A model generated the notes under the pieces. The model did no database searches and was not told the DNA's origin. It saw only the letters and a list, made by a program, of their open reading frames with translations. A stretch of 5,294 bases of DNA from Porticoccaceae bacterium (GTDB taxonomy: Bacteria; Pseudomonadota; Gammaproteobacteria; Pseudomonadales; Porticoccaceae), in contig JAPKCN010000138.1 in NCBI GenBank assembly GCA_028822945.1, positions 1-5,294 of the forward strand. Reading direction: 5' to 3'. Shown here in pieces: positions 1 through 5,294 of this stretch (its first letter is position 1; every line of letters begins with the position of its first letter). The translations under genes and the position numbers were made by a program.

Positions 1-10
1 CACTGTAAAC

Positions 11-84
11 TGGAGGCGCGGGTCGGAATCGAACCGGCGTTAACGGAGTTGCAGTCCGCTGCATGACCACTCTGCCACCGCGCC
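11..84 (-). tRNA. tRNA-Cys (anticodon GCA)
   Basis: Read on the minus strand this is a complete 74-nt cloverleaf. The 7-bp acceptor stem is GGCGCGG with CCGCGCC, followed by discriminator U and an encoded CCA. The D-arm contains AGTGGTCA, the anticodon loop is CTGCAAC (anticodon GCA, cysteine), and the T-loop is TTCGAAT. The U discriminator together with a GCA anticodon is the known identity set for bacterial tRNA-Cys. The T-stem (GCCGG/CCGAC) shows one C-A mismatch at the second pair, and the anticodon stem has one G-U pair. The gene follows pgsA in the same direction, as cysT does in E. coli, although there a glycine tRNA lies between them. No glycine tRNA is present in the spacer here. Other tRNAs may continue beyond the window edge. 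Confidence 0.97.
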
Positions 85-152
85 TTGAGGTCTTTTTCTA
101 CATATATTTACGTATGCCTGCCTATCGTTTGATGAGCATACCTAGATGTGTG

Positions 153-176
153 TATGTCGCTTCAAGTGTCGACATA
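153..176. repeat. 7-bp inverted repeat in the pgsA-tRNA spacer
   Basis: TATGTCG (153-159) is the exact reverse complement of CGACATA (170-176), with a 10-nt loop. On the minus strand, the direction of pgsA and the tRNA, the T-run lies before the hairpin rather than after it. It therefore does not look like an intrinsic terminator of pgsA. It could be a processing or stability structure in a pgsA-tRNA read-through transcript, or chance. Confidence 0.4.
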
Positions 177-191
177 AAAATTGCTCTCGAC

Positions 192-226
192 TAGATGCAT
201 CTACTTCTCTTGAATGACAACATTCA
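192..226. repeat. 12-bp palindrome and 6-bp hairpin downstream of pgsA
   Basis: TAGATGCATCTA (192-203) is a perfect palindrome. Next to it, TGAATG (211-216) pairs with CATTCA (221-226) across a 4-nt loop. Both lie about 50-80 nt after the pgsA stop codon on the minus strand. Neither is followed by a T-run in that direction, so neither is called a terminator. The rest of the 85-273 spacer holds no gene I can recognise. Confidence 0.35.
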
Positions 227-273
227 TTAATCTAAACATTGCGTCATTTTATGGAATGTCGCCAATAAAGCAA

Positions 274-858
274 CTACTTATCTGCCTGTGGCTGGTGTCT
301 GTCATCGACCACACCGCGCAGCTGCGGCCACGCCTGCTGGAGATAGATGACCATTGTCCACAGTGTCAGCAGCGCCGCTACGTAGAGCGCTAAATACCCG
401 AGCGCAAAAAACTCCCAATCGCCGTCGCGAGCCAATAGCAATACTACCACGGCGATCATCTGCGCCCAGGTCTTGACCTTACCCAAGAATGACACCGCGA
501 CGGTGCTCCCCGAACCAAGTGAAGACATCCATTCTCGCAATGCAGAAATAATAATCTCGCGACCGATAATAACCATCGCGGGAACCGCTAACAACAACCC
601 TTCATGAACCTCGACCAGCATGATAAAAGCGACAGTGACAATTAGTTTATCGGCGACCGGATCTAAAAACGCACCGAAGGGAGTTACCAACCCCATACGG
701 CGCGCAAGATAACCATCCACCCAATCTGTGATCGCCGCAAATGCGAAAATTCCAGCCGCTAATATATGACTGTAGTGCCAGTCGATGTAATACACCCCAA
801 CAAACACTGGAATTAATGCAATACGCATAAGGGTCAACAGATTCGGTAGATTCAACAT
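274..858 (-). CDS. pgsA: CDP-diacylglycerol--glycerol-3-phosphate 3-phosphatidyltransferase (phosphatidylglycerophosphate synthase)
   Basis: This inner-membrane enzyme transfers the phosphatidyl group of CDP-diacylglycerol to sn-glycerol-3-phosphate, giving phosphatidylglycerophosphate and CMP. It is the committed step towards phosphatidylglycerol and cardiolipin. The 194-residue product carries the full CDP-alcohol phosphatidyltransferase signature: D45, D48-G49, A52-R53, G62, D66 and D70 with canonical spacing; the four aspartates bind the metal ions. The N-terminus (MLNLPNLLTLMRI) and the block REIIISALREW (100-110) match E. coli PgsA closely, and the length is near the E. coli 182. Hydrophobic segments lie near 6-24, 31-47, 72-98, 127-143 and 150-172, and the tail is polar. 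The start fits the family N-terminus, but no clear Shine-Dalgarno precedes it. It lies 78 nt after the uvrC stop in the same direction, so co-transcription is likely. The stop is TAG. Confidence 0.97.
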   Translation of the reverse strand: MLNLPNLLTLMRIALIPVFVGVYYIDWHYSHILAAGIFAFAAITDWVDGYLARRMGLVTPFGAFLDPVADKLIVTVAFIMLVEVHEGLLLAVPAMVIIGREIIISALREWMSSLGSGSTVAVSFLGKVKTWAQMIAVVVLLLARDGDWEFFALGYLALYVAALLTLWTMVIYLQQAWPQLRGVVDDRHQPQADK

Positions 859-936
859 AGGCGCACTATACGATTATTAGTCACAACATAAATTACCATA
901 GCTGCCCGCAGAACAAAGTCGCTACTCCCCTTTCAG

Positions 937-2760
937 TTATTCATTGTACAGTGCCGCGTAGATCGCTTCCGCAACCTTTTTATTTATATTTGGCACTTTC
1001 ATCAGATCCGCAACACTGGCTTTTTGTACCTCCTTGCTGCCTCCAAAGTGTTTTAGTAAGTCACGGCGGCGGGTTGGTCCAACGCCAGCAATGCCTTCAA
1101 GTGGCGAGGTTCGCCGTTTTTTGTCGCGGCGGTGCTTGTGGCCGGTAATCGCAAAGCGGTGCGCCTCATCGCGAATTTGTTGGATCAAATGCAGTGCTGC
1201 CTGCTGCGGACGTGCGATCACACGATTATTTTGATCGGCGATAATCAGTGTCTCCATACCAGGTTTGCGTGTTATACCCTTGGCCACACCCAGCACCATA
1301 ACGCCCTGCACCGCCAGTTCGTTGAGTACTTGCATAGCTACGCCAATCTGCCCCTTGCCGCCGTCGATCAACAAGATATCCGGCAATTTACCCTCACCTT
1401 TGGTGAGCCGCGTGTAGCGCCGCCGAATAGCCTGCTGCATGGCGGCATAGTCGTCACCGGCGGTAATGTTCTCTATGTTAAACCGGCGATAGTCGCTCTT
1501 AAGCGCACCATTACTGTCAAATACTACGCAAGATGCCACCACTGCCTCTCCACTACTATGACTGATATCGAAACACTCGAGACGCTGTGGCGTACTCTCT
1601 AGGCCCAAGGTGTCGCGCAGCGCAATAAAACGCTGCTCGAGGGTTTTTTTAGAGGCAAGTTTTGCCGCTAAATTTTGCTCGGCAGTTCGCTCGGCAAGCT
1701 CTACCCACTTGGCGCGAAAACCACGCACCACATGTTTTATCTCGACACTTCGGCCAATCCTCTGGTGCAGTGCATTGGTCAATGGCTGTGCGCCATCGAT
1801 CTCGGCATTTAGCAATATTTCCTTGGGAATGTCTGGCCTTCCGCTACCGTCAAGGTAAATTTGCGGCAAAAATTCCTCTAGCAAGTCACTCGCCTGTTCT
1901 GCCAGAGGCGCTTTCGGGTAGTAACTACGACTCCCCAAAATTCGGCCTTGGCGGACATAGAGCATGTGCACACAGGCCTGGCCACCGTCTACTGCCGCAG
2001 CTACCACATCGATGGTACCATGGCCCCTCTCAATCACCTGCTCGGTTTGCACTTGCCTTAAAGCGGCAATTTGATCGCGGTTCTCGGCAGCTTTTTCGAA
2101 TTGTAATTGCTCCGCCGCCAGCTCCATATCGCCCTCTAGTTGTCGCAGTATTTTCTCCCCCTTGCCCTCTAGGTATAGCCGGGTATATTGAACGTCTTGT
2201 GCATAGTCCTCGGGACTTACGAACTTTACGCAAGGCGCTGTACAGCGCTTTATTTGAAACTGTAGGCAGGGTCGCGAGCGATTCTTAAAAAAATTGTCGT
2301 CGCACTGACGCACGCGAAAGGTCTTTTGTAAAAAACTCATACTCTCGCGAACCGCGTGAACACTGGGGAAAGGCCCAAAATACGTACCCTTCATTTTTTT
2401 CGCACCGCGGTGAAACGACAGCCGTGGCCAGGCGTCTTTATCGGACATAAAAATATATGGATAACTTTTATCATCACGCATCAAAATGTTAAACGGCGGT
2501 CGATATTGCTTGATTAGGTTGTGTTCTAGAATCAATGCCTCGGTTTCGGTCTCAGTGACGGTTACGTCAATCGACTCGATACGCTTGACCAGGACTGCGG
2601 TTTTTAAGGTCAGACCAGTTGCGCGAAAATAGCTACTCAGACGATTTTTAAGATTTTTGGCCTTGCCAATGTACAACACATGCCCCCGCTCATCGAGCAT
2701 TTGGTAGATGCCAGGGCGCTGCGTTTGCGACTTTAAAAAGGTGGGTGAGTCAAATGCCAT
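937..2760 (-). CDS. uvrC: Excinuclease ABC subunit C
   Basis: UvrC is the nuclease of UvrABC nucleotide excision repair; it cuts the damaged strand on both sides of a lesion marked by UvrB. At 607 residues it is full length (E. coli 610). In order: a GIY-YIG nuclease domain (GIY 17-19, YIG 30-32, catalytic R40, metal-binding E79, N91) for the 3' cut; four cysteines C153, C165, C173 and C177 at the positions of the E. coli iron-sulfur ligands; a UVR motif near 203-238 for UvrB contact; an RNase H-like domain with D398, D437, D466 and H534 for the 5' cut; and tandem helix-hairpin-helix motifs (about 552-605) for DNA binding. No expected catalytic residue is missing. The GIY-YIG domain begins about 15 residues in, which supports this ATG, although no clear Shine-Dalgarno is visible. 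The usual upstream partner uvrY/gacA is not intact here. The stop is TAA. Confidence 0.98.
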   Translation of the reverse strand: MAFDSPTFLKSQTQRPGIYQMLDERGHVLYIGKAKNLKNRLSSYFRATGLTLKTAVLVKRIESIDVTVTETETEALILEHNLIKQYRPPFNILMRDDKSYPYIFMSDKDAWPRLSFHRGAKKMKGTYFGPFPSVHAVRESMSFLQKTFRVRQCDDNFFKNRSRPCLQFQIKRCTAPCVKFVSPEDYAQDVQYTRLYLEGKGEKILRQLEGDMELAAEQLQFEKAAENRDQIAALRQVQTEQVIERGHGTIDVVAAAVDGGQACVHMLYVRQGRILGSRSYYPKAPLAEQASDLLEEFLPQIYLDGSGRPDIPKEILLNAEIDGAQPLTNALHQRIGRSVEIKHVVRGFRAKWVELAERTAEQNLAAKLASKKTLEQRFIALRDTLGLESTPQRLECFDISHSSGEAVVASCVVFDSNGALKSDYRRFNIENITAGDDYAAMQQAIRRRYTRLTKGEGKLPDILLIDGGKGQIGVAMQVLNELAVQGVMVLGVAKGITRKPGMETLIIADQNNRVIARPQQAALHLIQQIRDEAHRFAITGHKHRRDKKRRTSPLEGIAGVGPTRRRDLLKHFGGSKEVQKASVADLMKVPNINKKVAEAIYAALYNE

Positions 2761-3071
2761 AACATGAATTGTAACGTTTATTGAAGACTAAAAGTCATAA
2801 GCTAAGGTAGCGACAGCGGTAATTTTTTAGGTTGTAAATAAGGCTCAATCTATTTAAGAGCATACAGATTTTCCGGCTCTACATATGGCAGGTAAACCCT
2901 GTCCATGACGCTGTTGGTTGCTAAGAATCGCCAGCCGCGCGTCTTGGTCCGAGTGCCGTAACGGGAAATTGTCTTTCATGTGATAGACAGATACCTGACT
3001 GAGAGTTTTCATATAATACTATTCTAAATGCATAGATGCGGCGCAGTGTTTACGCGTTGTGGCGGTTGAAC

Positions 3072-3091
3072 CCACAGTGATCCCATTGTGG
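3072..3091 (+). repeat. 8-bp hairpin with one G-U pair
   Basis: CCACAGTG (3072-3079) and CATTGTGG (3084-3091) fold over a 4-nt loop. Seven pairs are Watson-Crick and one is G-T. As RNA the plus strand gives a tolerated G-U pair, whereas the minus strand gives a C-A mismatch, so the structure fits a plus-strand transcript better. It is small enough to be chance. Confidence 0.35.
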
Positions 3092-3115
3092 TCATTTACC
3101 AGCACACTGGCCATA

Positions 3116-3125
3116 TCAATATTGA
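3116..3125. repeat. 10-bp palindrome TCAATATTGA
   Basis: A perfect 10-bp palindrome in the non-coding stretch upstream of uvrC. It could be a half-site pair for a dimeric regulator, but there is no second copy nearby and no placed promoter, so a function cannot be claimed. Confidence 0.3.
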
Positions 3126-3183
3126 AAACATCGAAGTCTAACATCCGTCACTTGTCAAAACTCATATTTTGCGCGAAATCGGC

Positions 3184-3255
3184 GGCGGTAGATAGACCTT
3201 AAATCCGCGGATGAGAAGCCATAACACGCAAGCGATTATGGCTTATTTCACCGCC
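3184..3255. repeat. Nested inverted repeats: 6-bp outer stem, 10-bp palindrome, 9-bp hairpin
   Basis: GGCGGT (3184-3189) can pair with ACCGCC (3250-3255). Inside this pair lie the perfect palindrome ATCCGCGGAT (3203-3212) and a perfect 9-bp hairpin, AAGCCATAA (3216-3224) with TTATGGCTT (3236-3244), with an 11-nt loop. Together they could form one branched structure in RNA or single-stranded DNA. Neither strand has a convincing T-run after the 9-bp hairpin, so it is not called a terminator. Confidence 0.5.
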
Positions 3256-3277
3256 CTATAGTGACATCTCACTATAG
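3256..3277. repeat. Perfect 9-bp hairpin CTATAGTGA/TCACTATAG
   Basis: CTATAGTGA (3256-3264) is the exact reverse complement of TCACTATAG (3269-3277), with loop CATC. It directly abuts the nested repeats ending at 3255, so the two stems could stack. No T-run follows on either strand. The right arm overlaps the left arm of a longer inverted pair (3271-3283/3460-3472). Confidence 0.55.
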
Positions 3278-3472
3278 CTTAAAATCATCTTCGGCGCAGA
3301 TATGGCAGGACTGCCATTGGAACAGTAAACCAATAAAACAGCGTCATAATCAACAACATTTTTTGGGAACTACTACATTGTTCATCGCTGTTGCACTCAC
3401 TCGGCTAAGTATAATAAAAAGTAGCCTATGGCGGGTGTTTGCGAACCTACATCAGCTTCTTTAAGCTATAGT
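3271..3472. repeat. 13-bp terminal-type inverted repeat pair bounding a 202-bp segment
   Basis: ACTATAGCTTAAA (3271-3283) is the exact reverse complement of TTTAAGCTATAGT (3460-3472). Similarity stops sharply after 13 bases on the inner side and does not continue outside, which resembles the ends of a miniature inverted-repeat element. No target-site duplication is visible in the immediate flanks, and the interior encodes no transposase. A regulatory or structural origin is equally possible. Confidence 0.4.
3302..3317. repeat. Short hairpin ATGGCAG/CTGCCAT
   Basis: ATGGCAG (3302-3308) and CTGCCAT (3311-3317) are exact reverse complements with only two bases between them. This gives a cruciform-type site, or a 6-bp hairpin with a 4-nt loop. 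It is the third hairpin in about 100 bp. Confidence 0.4.
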
Positions 3473-3531
3473 CGATAAAAACTAGCAATCACAATTTTTT
3501 TGCAAAGTAGCTTAGCCAGTCCCTGCACGAA

Positions 3532-3556
3532 GCCCTCCGCAATAGTTTTGGAGGGC
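3532..3556 (-). terminator. Hairpin after the transporter stop codon (possible weak terminator)
   Basis: GCCCTCC (3532-3538) pairs with GGAGGGC (3550-3556): seven pairs, nearly all G-C, with an 11-nt loop. It begins 9 nt after the TAG stop of the transporter on the minus strand, the usual place for a terminator. No T-run follows in that direction, so it is either a weak or factor-assisted terminator or a 3'-end stabilising hairpin. Confidence 0.45.
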
Positions 3557-3565
3557 CGAAGCGCA

Positions 3566-5161
3566 CTAGGCTGCGGGTTCTCCGGCAGCTTCGGCGCGCG
3601 CCTCACGGCTGTCGTAGTCGGCAATAAAGTGCCGGCGAGCCAGAATTGAAAATACTATAATTACCACATAAGCGAGCAAAATAAACTGTAGACTATTGCG
3701 CAGGGCATCACTTGACTCCATACCCGAAGCGACATACCAATCACTTAACCGACCCACGGTGTAAGGCCCCAAAGACAAGCCCACCACCGAACCCACGGCG
3801 ATATAGAATGCCGACGATGTCGCGCGCATTCGCGGCAGTACCAACTCGGTGACAATACTCGACCCAGCACCACTCCAAAAGACCCCAAAAAATTGCAGTA
3901 CAGCATTAGCGATGTAGGCCATTTTTATATCGTTAGTATTCAACATCACCAGCGCTGCTACCGACGTGAAACAGGCTGAAATCACTGCCATATAAACATG
4001 TAAATCGGCGCGGCGACTTCTCAAAAAATCAGCTATATAGCCACCGGTGGCGACTCCAACACCACCGCAGACTGCCAATGTCGTGCCCAAAATTACACCG
4101 ACCTCGGCAATCCCGGCATCAAAGGTACGCAAGAAATACGGGGCCACCCAAAAGCTATAGCTGTAAGTGATCACAGTGCAGGTCGGATAGGCTATATTGG
4201 CATAGCGCAGCGCCTTACTTTTAAAGATCAGGTCAAATGCCGGGGGATCGCGAAAACTCAACGACTGCGCCCAAGAAAATAGACAATAAACGGCGATGCC
4301 AAGCACCATCCACTGCGCAACATCACCGGTGATGTTGATCAATATCGTCGATAATATTCCCAAGATCAGGCCGGCCAAAAAATTTATACCGATCGCTTTG
4401 GTACCGCCGTCGCGATTTTGCGCCAGTGAGTAAATCGAAAATGGCGGTACAATCGACATAAGTTCATACCAGGTCTCTCTAAATGGGTGCGGATGCTTGG
4501 CACTCTTGATCCCTTCGCTAAGCCCCCGCTCCGGCTCTTTCATGGCATATACTAAAAACGCCAAAATAATCCCAGGAAATCCAACCATCATAAAAGTGGC
4601 CTGCCAACTCTCCAGGCCAAAGGGCGCCAATGCGGTATCCGGATAGGTGTTTTGCCAGAAATCGACAATTAATCCACCTAAACCAAGACTGACACCCATT
4701 CCGATGTATGCGCCGGTTGAATAGGTCGCTAGCACGCTCGCTCGCCTGTTGGGCGGAAACCAATCGGAAAGAAGTGAGTAAGTGGCCGGTGTTGCACTAG
4801 CTTCTCCGGCGCCAACGCCGAAACGAAATAGCGCCAAACTGACAATACCGCCAGCGGTACCCGACAGCATGGTCATGGCACTCCAAAAAACCAGACCGAC
4901 AGCAATCAAACTCTTGCGAATCCACAGATCTGCCAGACGGCCGAGAGGCAAACCAAAAATCGCATAAAAAGCCGCAAAACTTGTGCCGTAGAGAAAACCT
5001 AACTGAGCGTCGGTAATACCCAAATCGCCTTTTAGTTCCTCAGATAGAATCGATAGAATCTGGCGATCGATAAGATTAAAGGTATAAACTACGATCATCA
5101 CCACTAACACATATTTGGCGTATGGGCCGCCGACTTTGTACTTGTCCTTATCCACTGACAT
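3566..5161 (-). CDS. Spinster-like major facilitator superfamily (MFS) transporter
   Basis: A 531-residue inner-membrane secondary transporter; the substrate cannot be told from sequence. Family signs: an N-terminal half opening with TM1 containing D32-R33; TM2 followed by MFS motif A, GRLADLWIRKS (74-84); a TM4 block LFRFGVGAGEA (111-121) with E120; then SDWFPPNRR (132-140). A second motif-A-like GGYIADFLRSR lies at 373-383. This is the bacterial Spinster pattern; eukaryotic relatives move sphingolipids and lysolipids. Most bacterial members I know are about 430 residues. Here the linker between TM6 (about 187-206) and the C-terminal half (from about 322) carries two extra hydrophobic segments, about 256-277 and 281-299, suggesting about 14 helices. 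The ATG is preceded by GAGGTG, and an in-frame TGA lies 7 codons upstream, so the start is well bounded. The stop is TAG. It appears monocistronic within the window. Confidence 0.9.
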   Translation of the reverse strand: MSVDKDKYKVGGPYAKYVLVVMIVVYTFNLIDRQILSILSEELKGDLGITDAQLGFLYGTSFAAFYAIFGLPLGRLADLWIRKSLIAVGLVFWSAMTMLSGTAGGIVSLALFRFGVGAGEASATPATYSLLSDWFPPNRRASVLATYSTGAYIGMGVSLGLGGLIVDFWQNTYPDTALAPFGLESWQATFMMVGFPGIILAFLVYAMKEPERGLSEGIKSAKHPHPFRETWYELMSIVPPFSIYSLAQNRDGGTKAIGINFLAGLILGILSTILINITGDVAQWMVLGIAVYCLFSWAQSLSFRDPPAFDLIFKSKALRYANIAYPTCTVITYSYSFWVAPYFLRTFDAGIAEVGVILGTTLAVCGGVGVATGGYIADFLRSRRADLHVYMAVISACFTSVAALVMLNTNDIKMAYIANAVLQFFGVFWSGAGSSIVTELVLPRMRATSSAFYIAVGSVVGLSLGPYTVGRLSDWYVASGMESSDALRNSLQFILLAYVVIIVFSILARRHFIADYDSREARAEAAGEPAA

Positions 5162-5163
5162 AC

Positions 5164-5169
5164 CACCTC
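5164..5169 (-). promoter_or_regulatory. Ribosome binding site of the MFS transporter
   Basis: On the minus strand GAGGTG lies 2 nt before the ATG. It is a good match to the anti-Shine-Dalgarno sequence, though the spacing is short. It is the only clear Shine-Dalgarno directly before a called start in this window; uvrC and pgsA lack one. Confidence 0.6.
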
Positions 5170-5201
5170 TGCTGTTGAATCAGGTAATCGTTATCGGCAG
5201 C

Positions 5202-5220
5202 TGACCGTGCGCGCCGGTCA
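5202..5220. repeat. 6-bp inverted repeat upstream of the transporter
   Basis: TGACCG (5202-5207) and CGGTCA (5215-5220) are exact reverse complements around a 7-nt GC-rich centre, about 40-60 nt before the transporter ATG. The position suits an operator or a 5'-leader hairpin. An 8-base direct repeat, TATCGGCA, occurs nearby at 5192-5199 and 5243-5250. No clear sigma-70 promoter could be placed between 5162 and 5294. Confidence 0.35.
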
Positions 5221-5294
5221 ACTTACAGCCGCTCCTTTCTGGTATCGGCATTCAAAAATGTGCGATACAAAACTGCGGATGAAGCCTATTTTCA

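Larger units (their letters stand above)
2761..3565. other. Long intergenic region without a recognisable gene, rich in inverted repeats
   Basis: These 805 bases separate uvrC from the transporter, both on the minus strand, so the region contains the uvrC upstream sequence. All frames are broken by frequent stops. The longest frame is a GTG-started plus-strand run at 3261-3464 with no ribosome binding site and no recognisable motif. On the minus strand short open stretches occur at 3019-3144 (41 codons, starting MLDFDVFNIDM) and 2854-3012 (52 codons, starting MKTLSQVSVYH). These two are in one frame, separated by a TAG. I recognise no family in them and do not call them genes. The stretch contains several perfect inverted repeats, listed separately. 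No clear sigma-70 promoter for uvrC could be placed with confidence. It may hold a decayed gene, a small RNA or a degenerate mobile element. Confidence 0.6.

Noticed and set aside
85..150. A dedicated promoter for tRNA-Cys
   Set aside because: An AT-rich TAAATATATG lies upstream on the minus strand, but no matching -35 element is seen at a proper distance; read-through from pgsA is at least as likely.
153..180. Hairpin plus A/T run as an intrinsic terminator between pgsA and the tRNA
   Set aside because: The run is on the wrong side of the hairpin for minus-strand transcription and reads as A rather than T on the plus strand.
852..899. A 15-codon minus-strand frame whose TGA overlaps the pgsA start codon, suggesting translational coupling
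   Set aside because: It has no Shine-Dalgarno and is too short to support; such overlaps arise easily by chance.
951..2288. Several plus-strand frames of 65-208 codons and one minus-strand frame (2030-2233) across uvrC
   Set aside because: All overlap the well-supported uvrC gene in other frames and show no motifs; they are shadows of its codon usage.
3261..3464. A 67-codon plus-strand frame starting at GTG in the intergenic region, nearly coextensive with the 13-bp inverted pair
   Set aside because: The start lies inside a hairpin, there is no ribosome binding site, and the Gln/His/Asn-rich translation shows no domain. It is most simply a chance frame.
2761..3565. A CsrB/RsmZ-type regulatory RNA, or a CRISPR array, in the gap
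   Set aside because: There is no repeated GGA-in-loop pattern and no regularly spaced direct repeats.
4518..4967. An 81-codon minus frame and a 61-codon plus frame inside the transporter
   Set aside because: They overlap the transporter gene in other frames with no family signature.

Overview
The window suggests a gammaproteobacterium, probably a marine or other environmental lineage. The evidence is the order uvrC - pgsA - tRNA-Cys, all on the minus strand, which is a classic gammaproteobacterial neighbourhood (in Escherichia coli: uvrY-uvrC-pgsA-glyW-cysT-leuZ). The UvrC and PgsA proteins also track the E. coli/Pseudomonas versions closely in length and motifs. No genus can be named from the sequence alone.

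Layout from low to high coordinate, with everything transcribed leftwards: a complete tRNA-Cys(GCA) gene (11-84); a 189-base spacer with small inverted repeats; pgsA for phosphatidylglycerophosphate synthase (274-858); a 78-base gap; uvrC for excinuclease ABC subunit C (937-2760); an 805-base stretch with no convincing gene (2761-3565); and a 531-residue Spinster-like major facilitator transporter (3566-5161) with its upstream region running to the window edge.

uvrC, pgsA and the tRNA probably form one transcription unit, because no convincing terminator is visible between them. UvrC makes the dual incisions of nucleotide excision repair and PgsA makes the first committed intermediate of phosphatidylglycerol. 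Their adjacency is conserved, but they share no pathway. The transporter is probably a separate unit: it is over 800 bases away and ends in a hairpin just after its stop codon.

The least explained part is 2761-3565. The response-regulator gene (uvrY/gacA) that usually precedes uvrC is not intact here. In its place is a stop-riddled stretch with an unusual density of perfect inverted repeats, mainly at 3184-3317, plus a 13-base inverted pair at 3271-3283/3460-3472 that shares bases with one of the hairpins. This could be a structured RNA, a small degenerate mobile element or a regulatory region; the sequence alone does not decide. I found no clearly new protein system in the window.
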